This document shows, piece by piece, positions 57,212 to 64,000 of a stretch of DNA of 64,000 nucleotides. Positions within the stretch are counted from its first letter, which is position 1, and the number at the start of each line of letters is the position of its first letter. The translations under genes were made by a program, and so were the position numbers. Origin of the DNA: Flavobacterium glycines (lineage in GTDB: Bacteria; Bacteroidota; Bacteroidia; Flavobacteriales; Flavobacteriaceae); contig NZ_FNEO01000001.1 in NCBI RefSeq assembly GCF_900100165.1, positions 558,001 through 622,000 on the forward strand, in the 5' to 3' direction. The notes beneath the pieces were generated by a model. That model had not been told where the DNA came from and made no database searches. It saw only the letters and a list, made by a program, of their open reading frames with translations.

Positions 57212-58486
57212 ATGAAACAAAACCAGCCACTTAGCCCTATAACTATATTTTTAGAGAAATCATTGATTCTATTATTCTTTTTGTTACAACTCTCAATTGT
57301 AACTTTCGCTCAAAACGCAAATAATAAAGAAAAAATTGAAGAGGAAAAACAATTCATATTCAATACAAATTATTTGAATCTTGAAAAATTCAAAGGAGAC
57401 ACCTTACCGGAAAGAGTCTCTAAAGAAATTGAACAAATAGCTTTTAATAATAAATCAAAATTAGACGACTTTATTAAAACTCATAACCCCTCAATGGAAT
57501 TTATAAAAACAGCGAAAATAAATTTGGAGTATTTTACGCCTAATGCTTTCTATTCATTTGAACAAAACAACAAATACAAGAACCAAAATGCTTATTATCG
57601 AAACATCGATAAATGGAAAGCAAAACGAAATGAATTATTTTCAAAGATCAAAATAAGTAATGATGAAGCTTTAAGCGCACCAAATTATCAAAATCTTGTA
57701 GCAAACATTTTACTACGCAAGAAAGAAGAATTATGGAAAGAAGCTTCTGGAGAAAATAAAGAAGAGTTTTACAAAGAATGGTACAATAGTTCTATTGTAG
57801 AAGGACAAAAGCTCTTTGCAGACGATCCTGTAAATATATTAACCCAAAAAATCATCCAAAAATTCTACACAGGAAAATCAGCTGAATTTGCTTATGTTAT
57901 ACTTCTAAACGGCTCCATTAAAGAAGAAAACAATAAAAATCTACCTCAGATATTTGAAAATTTTAAAAAGCAATTTCCAAATAGCCCTTATATTTCACAA
58001 TTGCAGCCCAAAATTGATATAATCATAGAAAAGAACAACAAAACTCTAACAGACAAAATGATTTTTGTAAAAAACGGTGAACAATTCAATACCTTCGAAG
58101 AAGTCATAAACCAATTCAAAGGGAAAACTGTTTTAATAGATATGTGGGGAACTTGGTGTGACCCTTGTAGAAAACAAATTGCCCAACACAGCGAAGCCTT
58201 ACATCAATTCTTCAAAGACAAAGACGTACAGTTTGTCTACATTGCTAATTTTGATATTCATAATCCTGAAAATTGGAAAAAAATCATAGCTTATCAAAGC
58301 ATTGAGGGATTTCACATTCTAGCCAATGATAACCTAACTAAAGATATCATGACTAAATCAAAAGGAACAGGCTACCCAACTTATATAATTCTAAAGAAAG
58401 ATGGAAGTTATGAACTTTCAAGAGCAGGTTATCCAATGAATAGAGAAACATTAATTAAACAATTGGAAGATGCCATAAATCAATAA
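57212..58486 (+). CDS. Thioredoxin-fold TlpA-like protein with unknown N-terminal region
   Basis: This 424-residue protein has a secretory leader to about residue 35 (LFFLLQLSIVTFAQ). Residues about 40-285 are charged and helical with no family I recognise. The C-terminal thioredoxin domain (about 290-424) has TVLIDMWGTWCDPCRKQIAQH with the Cys316-x-x-Cys319 pair, and GTGYPTYIILKKDG with the cis-Pro. Such TlpA/DsbE-like proteins are periplasmic disulfide reductases, here with a long N-terminal partner domain as in many Bacteroidota. The 111-nt gap before it contains a degraded CAGATT-like word and AT-rich sequence. Confidence 0.85.
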   Translation: MKQNQPLSPITIFLEKSLILLFFLLQLSIVTFAQNANNKEKIEEEKQFIFNTNYLNLEKFKGDTLPERVSKEIEQIAFNNKSKLDDFIKTHNPSMEFIKTAKINLEYFTPNAFYSFEQNNKYKNQNAYYRNIDKWKAKRNELFSKIKISNDEALSAPNYQNLVANILLRKKEELWKEASGENKEEFYKEWYNSSIVEGQKLFADDPVNILTQKIIQKFYTGKSAEFAYVILLNGSIKEENNKNLPQIFENFKKQFPNSPYISQLQPKIDIIIEKNNKTLTDKMIFVKNGEQFNTFEEVINQFKGKTVLIDMWGTWCDPCRKQIAQHSEALHQFFKDKDVQFVYIANFDIHNPENWKKIIAYQSIEGFHILANDNLTKDIMTKSKGTGYPTYIILKKDGSYELSRAGYPMNRETLIKQLEDAINQ

Positions 58487-58511
58487 TTTGACAACTTAAG
58501 AAAACAAAAAA

Positions 58512-58557
58512 ACCGCAGATTCACAGATTTTAAAATTATAATCTGCGAATCTGCGGT
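58512..58557. repeat. CCGCAGATT inverted repeat, likely bidirectional terminator
   Basis: Arms 58512-58528 and 58541-58557 pair over 17 bp with one mismatch (ACCGCAGATTCACAGAT versus ATCTGCGAATCTGCGGT) around a 12-nt AT loop. It lies between the convergent TlpA-like and trpS genes and has A-runs before it and AAATTATATTT after it, so it may terminate both. Confidence 0.7.
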
Positions 58558-58574
58558 AAATTATATTTAAAAAA

Positions 58575-59552
58575 TTATCCCACCTCGAAACCTAATTTTT
58601 CTCTAACTCTTCCTAAAACTTCATTAGCTATAGCCGAAGCTTTTTCCGCTCCTATTTTCAACAAGGCATCTACTTCCTGAAGATTATTGATGTAGTAATG
58701 GTACTTTTCTCTTTCGGTTTTGAAAGTTTCACAAATTAATTCAAACAAAGCCTGTTTGGCGTGACCATAACCGTAATTTCCGCCCAGATAATTGGCTCTC
58801 ATTTGTGCAATTTGCTCTTCATTGGCTAACAAAGAATAAATAGCAAAGGCATTACAAGTATCCGGATTTTTAGGAGCTTCAAGTGGTGTACTGTCGGTTT
58901 CAATACTCATTACCTGTTTGCGTAAGGCTTTATCATCCAGGAAAATATTAATGATATTATTAGCCGATTTACTCATTTTTCCTCCATTCGTACCCGGAAT
59001 CAACATACTATCATCCTGAATTTTAGCTTCAGGAAGCACAAAAGTCTCCCCCATTTGATGATTAAAACGGGAAGCCACATCACGTGTCATTTCCAAATGT
59101 TGCAATTGATCTTTACCAACCGGAACAAACTCGGCATCATACAGTAAAATATCAGCCGCCATCAACATTGGATACGAAAACAAACCTGCATTGACATCAT
59201 CTAATCGATCGGCTTTATCTTTAAAAGAGTGCGCCAAAGTCAATCGTTGGTATGGAAAGAAACAACTCAAATACCAGGATAACTCTGCTGTTTGTGGCAC
59301 ATCCGACTGACGGTAAAAAACCACTTTATTGACATCCAACCCAAATGCCAGCCAGGCTGCCGCTACACTGTAAGTATTATTTCTTAAAGTTTCTCCGTTT
59401 TTTATTTGAGTCACCGAATGCAAATCGGCGATAAAAAGAAAAGATTCATTTGCTGAATTGTTGGACAATTGAATTGCCGGAATGATTGCTCCAAGTAAGT
59501 TTCCTAAATGTGGAGTTCCAGTACTTTGAACTCCGGTAAGTATTTTTGCCAT
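58575..59552 (-). CDS. trpS: Tryptophan--tRNA ligase
   Basis: This 325-residue protein is a class I aminoacyl-tRNA synthetase of standard length. HIGH-type motif TGTPHLGN is at 11-18, the KMSKS loop GGKMSKSANN at 190-199, and the specificity block AADILLYDAEFVPVGKDQLQHLEMTRDVASRFN at 132-164 is typical TrpS. It charges tRNA-Trp with tryptophan. It is a housekeeping gene and supports that this stretch is core chromosome. The region upstream (59553-59844) contains repeats only. Confidence 0.98.
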   Translation of the reverse strand: MAKILTGVQSTGTPHLGNLLGAIIPAIQLSNNSANESFLFIADLHSVTQIKNGETLRNNTYSVAAAWLAFGLDVNKVVFYRQSDVPQTAELSWYLSCFFPYQRLTLAHSFKDKADRLDDVNAGLFSYPMLMAADILLYDAEFVPVGKDQLQHLEMTRDVASRFNHQMGETFVLPEAKIQDDSMLIPGTNGGKMSKSANNIINIFLDDKALRKQVMSIETDSTPLEAPKNPDTCNAFAIYSLLANEEQIAQMRANYLGGNYGYGHAKQALFELICETFKTEREKYHYYINNLQEVDALLKIGAEKASAIANEVLGRVREKLGFEVG

Positions 59553-59844
59553 TATGATTTATTGCTGTCGCTAAAATTTTATTGAACCGCAAAGTTCGCA
59601 AAGTTTTTTATTTTTTACCTCAAATTCGCAAATTTTAAAAATTTACTTAGAATGAATCTTATCGACTATTTTTTTAAACCATATGAATCATATAAGTTTA
59701 AAACTAATTCTTAAAAAAACAAAACGGATAACTTAAATGAACTTAAAGTACATTTAAGCTTCAAAACAGCTAAAAAAACAACTTATATGACTTATATGGT
59801 TTAAAATACTGAGACTTTACATTTGATTCCTTATTTTTGAACAT
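59553..59844. repeat. Repeat-rich gap between trpS and the acyltransferase gene
   Basis: Three layers are visible. GAACCGCAAAGTTCGCAAAG (about 59583-59602) is a half copy of the CAAAG family. Long arms at 59673-59698 and 59780-59805 pair over 26 bp with two mismatches (TTTAAACCATATG... family). Inside them CTTAAATG (59732-59739) faces CATTTAAG (59751-59758). A candidate plus-strand -7 box TACATTTG (59818-59825) lies 19 nt before the acyltransferase ATG. No gene is present. Confidence 0.65.
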
Positions 59845-60606
59845 ATGAAAGGCATAAAAATAATTTTTTGGATTCTTTGGCGCATCTGGTTTTACATCCT
59901 GATGGCGATTCCTATCCTGATTATGTTTCCTTTTTTGGTACTTTCGATTCTTTCCGAGAAAGGCTATCCTTATTTTTTCAAAATGGCTCGAATCTGGGCA
60001 AAATTCATCCTCTTCGGTATGGGTTTTTATCACAAATTGGACAGCGAACAACCAATTGATTCTCACAAAAGTTATATGATTGTAGCCAATCATACTTCGA
60101 TGACCGACATCATGCTGATGCTTGCTATCATTAAAAATCCTTTTGTTTTTGTTGGCAAACAGGAATTAGCCAGAATTCCTCTTTTTGGTTTCTTCTACAA
60201 AAGAACCTGCATTTTAGTTGACAGAAGCGATTCGCAAAGCCGAATGGCTGTTTTCACGAAGGCCCATAAACGAATTGAACGTGGACTGAGTGTATGTATT
60301 TTCCCCGAAGGCGGCGTCCCGGATGACGAATCGATAATTTTAGACCATTTTAAAGAAGGCGCTTTTAAACTGGCTATTAAACATCAAATTCCTATTTTAC
60401 CTATCAGTTTTGGAGACAACAAAGAGCGTTTTCCTTATACTTTTTTTGCCGGAAGTCCGGGAATCATGCGGGTAAAAATCCATAAACAAGTTGAAACCCT
60501 GGACAAAACAAGCACAGACAGAAAAGAACTTCGTGAAAACGTAAGAGCTACTATTTACCAGCAATTATTAAAATTTGGAAACGAGAAAAAAACTGAAACG
60601 ACTTAA
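59845..60606 (+). CDS. plsC: 1-acyl-sn-glycerol-3-phosphate acyltransferase-type enzyme
   Basis: This 253-residue inner-membrane protein has one or two N-terminal hydrophobic segments (about 8-35). The acyltransferase motifs are clear: NHTSMTD with His83 and Asp88 (motif I, NHxxxxD), motif III FPEGG (153-157), and FKLAIKHQIPILPISF (motif IV region). It transfers an acyl chain to lysophosphatidic acid in phospholipid synthesis. The exact acceptor is not certain, since Bacteroidota carry several paralogs, including ones for aminolipids. It ends at a hairpin terminator. Confidence 0.88.
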   Translation: MKGIKIIFWILWRIWFYILMAIPILIMFPFLVLSILSEKGYPYFFKMARIWAKFILFGMGFYHKLDSEQPIDSHKSYMIVANHTSMTDIMLMLAIIKNPFVFVGKQELARIPLFGFFYKRTCILVDRSDSQSRMAVFTKAHKRIERGLSVCIFPEGGVPDDESIILDHFKEGAFKLAIKHQIPILPISFGDNKERFPYTFFAGSPGIMRVKIHKQVETLDKTSTDRKELRENVRATIYQQLLKFGNEKKTETT

Positions 60607-60611
60607 AATAA

Positions 60612-60640
60612 AAAAATCACCTGAGAACCAAATGATTTTT
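60612..60640. terminator. Intrinsic terminator between convergent genes
   Basis: An 8-bp stem AAAAATCA (60612-60619) with TGATTTTT (60633-60640) encloses a 13-nt loop and runs into TATATTTTAAT. It lies 5 nt past the acyltransferase stop and about 20 nt before the small lipoprotein's stop, so it probably serves both. Confidence 0.7.
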
Positions 60641-60659
60641 ATATTTTAATACTAAAGCG

Positions 60660-61079
60660 TTATTGCGTAACAACAACTTCCACATCCTCAAACACATCAA
60701 CACCAGCATCATCTTTTCCTTTGTAAAATTTAAAAGTATAAGTTCCTGCTGATTGGGGAACAAAATTAAAATAAGCATCGGACAATGGCGGTAATGCTTC
60801 TGAACAAGTTTCCCCTACTTTAGTATTGGCATAAATACCTATTGTTCTCGTTTTTGATTCAGAACTAGAACCATAATCATAATATATTCCTCCGTAATTA
60901 TAACAGGCCGTAGGCATTTGATACTTCAACTCGATTTTGTGAGATGCTCCTACAGCGAAAGTTGCCGGCATAGTATAACTTTCAATGGGTAAAATATAAT
61001 AATTATATTTATCTCCTTCATCTACACTACAACTTAATAAAGAGGTCATTAAAACTAAAAACAGCGCAATTTTTTTCAT
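60660..61079 (-). CDS. Small lipoprotein of unknown function
   Basis: This 139-residue protein has a lipobox LLSC with Cys17 (MKKIALFLVLMTSLLSCS). The mature part is a single beta-rich domain with SYTMPATFAVGASHKIELKYQMPTACYNYG, conserved-looking cysteines (CYNYGG and GETCSE) and FNFVPQSAGTYTFKFYKGKDDAG. It resembles a small Ig-like or jelly-roll protein. I do not recognise a family. The 109-nt gap upstream, before the large repeat protein, shows AT-rich sequence and no clear promoter. The neighbouring genes give no functional clue. Confidence 0.7.
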   Translation of the reverse strand: MKKIALFLVLMTSLLSCSVDEGDKYNYYILPIESYTMPATFAVGASHKIELKYQMPTACYNYGGIYYDYGSSSESKTRTIGIYANTKVGETCSEALPPLSDAYFNFVPQSAGTYTFKFYKGKDDAGVDVFEDVEVVVTQ

Positions 61080-61188
61080 TTTTTGGGGGTTATAAATTAA
61101 TAATCTAATCTCGGTTCTTATTACTTAGACCCTAAAAAGAGAAAAAGGTTGCTTTGAAAATCCTTTTATTTAAATAAACCTATCTAAA

Positions 61189-64000
61189 TTATTTTTTAAT
61201 TATCATTAAACTAATTGGAATGTCTAAATATACTTTGGCAATATATACTCCGACGGCATAATCATCCAAACCTAATTGGATTGTTTTATTAACAACAGGG
61301 TAAAAATCTTTTGAAATTAAATTAGCGTTAACTGCATATAACTCAACAAAAATAGTTTGTTTTTCAGTTGGAACAGTAACTTCAACTAGTCCCTTTGTCG
61401 GATTAGGAAAAGCGTAAACTGCTTCAGGCATATCAAAAATTTCCTTACTATAAACACCTTCGCAAGACTTTGCTGATTGCACCTTAAGGACATCTCCTTT
61501 TTTTACTTGAACAGAAAAATGGGAATCAGTGGTCTCAAATTGGGAAATATCATTAATAAAAATCATAAACGGAGCGGTTCCTTCTGTGATTTCCACATCA
61601 ATCTTACTTAAATTAACAGTAGATTTACCATTCATTGTTCCTCCCTTTCCAATTGTTACAGTATAACATTGATTGAAAGATTTCCCTTCAACAGTTATAC
61701 ACAAAGGATAAATTCCAGGTTCTAAATTTGAAATAACTAAAGAATTATTTTCAAAATTGTATGTGTTAGAATTTATTTGTGCTACATAATTATATTTCTG
61801 AGCAGCAACAATAGAAATTTCTCCATTATTCTTTCCTAAACAAGTCTCTGATTTCGTTTCAATTAGAAAATTATTATATGGTAATAAAAAAGGCTGAATA
61901 ACGATATCCACTTTAACTATGTTACTATCTGAACCTCCATCATTAACTTTATATGTAAAACTATCTGAGATCGTTTCAGAATTATTATGAACATAAGTAA
62001 AGGATCCATTTGAATTTAGAGTTAATTTTCCATTGATTGGATTGGTTACAACAATGGCTGTAAGAACATCATTATCTAAATCTTTATCATTATAAAGCAA
62101 ACTTGTTCCTCCGTCAGATAATGTTGTTGCAGTTCCTCCTTGCGACACATTTATTTGATCCATAACTGCAACTGGAGGATTTAATCCAAAATAATTAGTT
62201 ATGTAAAGTTCATTTCCACTCACTTTATTTCGAGCTCTGAAATACAATTTATTTTTAGTCGCCCCTAATTCTTCAATTGTAATATTATCATCAATATTTT
62301 TAGAATTGACAACATTTATATTTAAGGATTTTGCTTCTTTTGAAGCATCATTTACAAGCCATATTTTATTAGGATTAGATTCGGCCAAGTATAATAAATT
62401 ATTTTTATAACATGTTAGATTTCGTATATATAAAAAATCTTCTGTGTCTGAACCAGCTACTTTCTCAGTTGTAACTCCATTAGTTCTCCATAATTCTTTA
62501 TCAACTTTGGAATAATTTGACACTAAAAAATAAACATAATTCCCACATGTCAAAATTGTATTTATATCAAGGTCGGGCATTGTTGGATGCGTTGCACCAT
62601 CAAATAATAAAACAGTCCCTTCTAGAGTACCATTTGTTTTATAAACAGCTTTTCTTGAACTATCCGGATTTTTAGCTACAAAGTACAATTCATTATTCAA
62701 TATAGTTGTAAATTGAATTTCACTATCAATATTATCCCCAAAAGATTTTATATGGTTTGTTCCTTCTACTGTTCCGTTTGAAACCCATAAATCATGAGGT
62801 CCATAAGTAGTACCGGATGAATTAGCAAATAGAATTAGTTTATTATTAACAGCATTTAACACCCTTAAATCTGGCAATTTCATAATTTCAGTTGTTCCTA
62901 ATTCAGTTCCATCAGTTTTCCACAAAGACATTCCACTAACTGGATTAATCGCTGAAAAATAGATAGTGTTATTTAATACAACAAAATTACTAGGATAACT
63001 GCTTCCTGAACCTAAAGTTAAATCTTTTACCATGAAGGTACCAGATTCTGTACCATTACTTTTCCATAATTCAAAACCATGTACACCATCATTAGCATAA
63101 AAATAAAGCTCATTTTTTATAACTGAAAAAGGCTGTTTATCATTATAATTTCGCATACTGCTTTTATTACCAACATTTATATCCTTTACCATTACAGTTC
63201 CACTTTCAGTCCCATCACTTTTCCACAACTCATAGCCATGAGTACTATCAATTGCACTAAAAAAAAGTGTTCCATTTATAACCTTCAAATCTGAAAGATC
63301 ATCTATACAACTATAACCAGGATTTATATCTTTAACTGATTTGGTGCCACTTATCGTCCCATCACTCTTATATAATTGATTTCCATATTCTGTACCTCCA
63401 GCTCTAAAAAACAAACTCCCATTTACATCAGTAAACCTAGAAGCATTGCTACTATTTAAATGGTTTAAATCAGCAAAAAGTGATGTCCCAAAGGATGTTC
63501 CATCTGTAATCCATAATTCGTTCCCATACTTCTCATTAAGCCCTGTAAATATCACACTATTACTAACATTTACATAAAAGACAGAATTCAAGGTCTCAAT
63601 CTCATTAGACAATTCAAGCGTCCCTAAAGTCGTTCCGTCACTAACCCATAACGTCCTTTTAGTGGAATTTGTACTATCACTATAAAAAAACAGTTTGTCA
63701 TTGTTCACAAAAACTTTAGATATCTGTGCAGATGCATTTCCAGTGTTTGGCCAATATCCTGGATTTTCATTTATATCCTTCAATAGTACTGTACCATCAC
63801 TAGTCCCATTTGTTTTCCAAAGTTCATTACCATGAACTCCATCATCTGCTACAAAGTAAATTTCGTTTTTGAATTTTACGTATGAAGTATTAGACACACT
63901 TTTACCTGTAGAATTTATATCTTTTAGTATTCTTGTTCCTAATTCGGTTCCATCCGTAATCCACAATTCAGTTCCGTGAGTACCATCATCAAATTGAAAA
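61189..64000 (-). CDS. Large secreted ELWxxDGTxxGT-repeat protein with T9SS sorting domain, 5' end cut by window edge
   Basis: The frame stays open to the right edge (FQFDDGTHGTELW precedes the first visible ATG-less codon), so the start is outside; about 937 residues are visible. About eleven repeats of roughly 45-55 residues each contain ELW-K-[TS]-[DN]-GT-xx-GT followed by KDI, forming a propeller-like repeat domain up to about residue 570. Then comes a cadherin/VCBS-like domain (PVAVMDQINVSQGG ... SDSFTYKVNDGGSD), a second beta-rich module (LVISNLEPGIYPLC), and a C-terminal type A T9SS sorting domain (FPNPTKGLVEVTVP ... MIIKK). It is exported across the outer membrane by the type IX system and probably surface-attached. 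Role unknown; adhesion or binding is an inference. Confidence 0.88.
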   Translation of the reverse strand, partial: FQFDDGTHGTELWITDGTELGTRILKDINSTGKSVSNTSYVKFKNEIYFVADDGVHGNELWKTNGTSDGTVLLKDINENPGYWPNTGNASAQISKVFVNNDKLFFYSDSTNSTKRTLWVSDGTTLGTLELSNEIETLNSVFYVNVSNSVIFTGLNEKYGNELWITDGTSFGTSLFADLNHLNSSNASRFTDVNGSLFFRAGGTEYGNQLYKSDGTISGTKSVKDINPGYSCIDDLSDLKVINGTLFFSAIDSTHGYELWKSDGTESGTVMVKDINVGNKSSMRNYNDKQPFSVIKNELYFYANDGVHGFELWKSNGTESGTFMVKDLTLGSGSSYPSNFVVLNNTIYFSAINPVSGMSLWKTDGTELGTTEIMKLPDLRVLNAVNNKLILFANSSGTTYGPHDLWVSNGTVEGTNHIKSFGDNIDSEIQFTTILNNELYFVAKNPDSSRKAVYKTNGTLEGTVLLFDGATHPTMPDLDINTILTCGNYVYFLVSNYSKVDKELWRTNGVTTEKVAGSDTEDFLYIRNLTCYKNNLLYLAESNPNKIWLVNDASKEAKSLNINVVNSKNIDDNITIEELGATKNKLYFRARNKVSGNELYITNYFGLNPPVAVMDQINVSQGGTATTLSDGGTSLLYNDKDLDNDVLTAIVVTNPINGKLTLNSNGSFTYVHNNSETISDSFTYKVNDGGSDSNIVKVDIVIQPFLLPYNNFLIETKSETCLGKNNGEISIVAAQKYNYVAQINSNTYNFENNSLVISNLEPGIYPLCITVEGKSFNQCYTVTIGKGGTMNGKSTVNLSKIDVEITEGTAPFMIFINDISQFETTDSHFSVQVKKGDVLKVQSAKSCEGVYSKEIFDMPEAVYAFPNPTKGLVEVTVPTEKQTIFVELYAVNANLISKDFYPVVNKTIQLGLDDYAVGVYIAKVYLDIPISLMIIKK

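Noticed and set aside
59770..60093. 107-codon minus-strand frame opposite the acyltransferase start
   Set aside because: Antisense to plsC motifs and running into an inverted repeat; no support as a gene.

Overview
The window looks like a Bacteroidota chromosome segment, most likely Flavobacterium or a close relative. The evidence is its AT-rich DNA, a SusC/SusD pair, Bacteroidota-type promoter words (TAnnTTTG), a type IX secretion C-terminal domain, few Shine-Dalgarno sites, and several families of short inverted repeats of the kind scattered between Flavobacterium genes. It is almost entirely coding. I saw no tRNA, rRNA, insertion sequence, integrase or CRISPR array.

Region 1 (1-53,673) is a very large polysaccharide utilization locus (PUL). 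About 25 genes lie on the minus strand with no opposing gene between them. Read in the direction of transcription it holds: a beta-helix protein fused to an L-rhamnose-mutarotase-like domain, a Gfo/Idh/MocA oxidoreductase and a sodium:solute symporter (the last two overlap by ATGA); a GH78-like rhamnosidase; two five-bladed-propeller hydrolase-like proteins; GH2; GH106; an SGNH esterase; a DUF5703 protein; a large multidomain PL1; GH127/GH146; one SusC/SusD pair; two PL1 pectate lyases flanking a DUF3826 protein; a DUF6298 giant; a GH140-like apiosidase; GH28; GH43; a sialidase-fold propeller; GH78; an STN-esterase fusion; a small membrane protein; GH95; and, cut by the left edge, an MGH1-like (alpha/alpha)6 hydrolase. 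Nearly every enzyme has a signal peptide or lipobox. The set (PL1, GH28, three rhamnosidases, GH140, GH127, GH95, beta-helix GH141-like, GH2, esterases) points to pectin, specifically rhamnogalacturonan. GH140 with GH141-like, GH127 and GH95 recalls rhamnogalacturonan-II loci, but I could not recognise every RG-II family.

Regulation: two palindromes with the core ATGTAAACGTTTACAT lie upstream of susC, one directly downstream of a TACTTTTG -7 element. A third, imperfect copy lies between the beta-helix/mutarotase gene and a divergent AraC-type regulator (53,956). These look like LacI-family operators, yet no LacI gene is in the window.

Region 2 (53,956-61,079) is ordinary chromosome: AraC regulator, SPOR/HU-like protein, dprA, a thioredoxin-fold TlpA-like protein, trpS, a PlsC-type acyltransferase and a small lipoprotein. 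Region 3 (61,189-64,000) is the C-terminal part of a large secreted protein with ELWxxDGTxxGT repeats, a tandem cadherin-like domain and a T9SS sorting domain; its start lies beyond the right edge.
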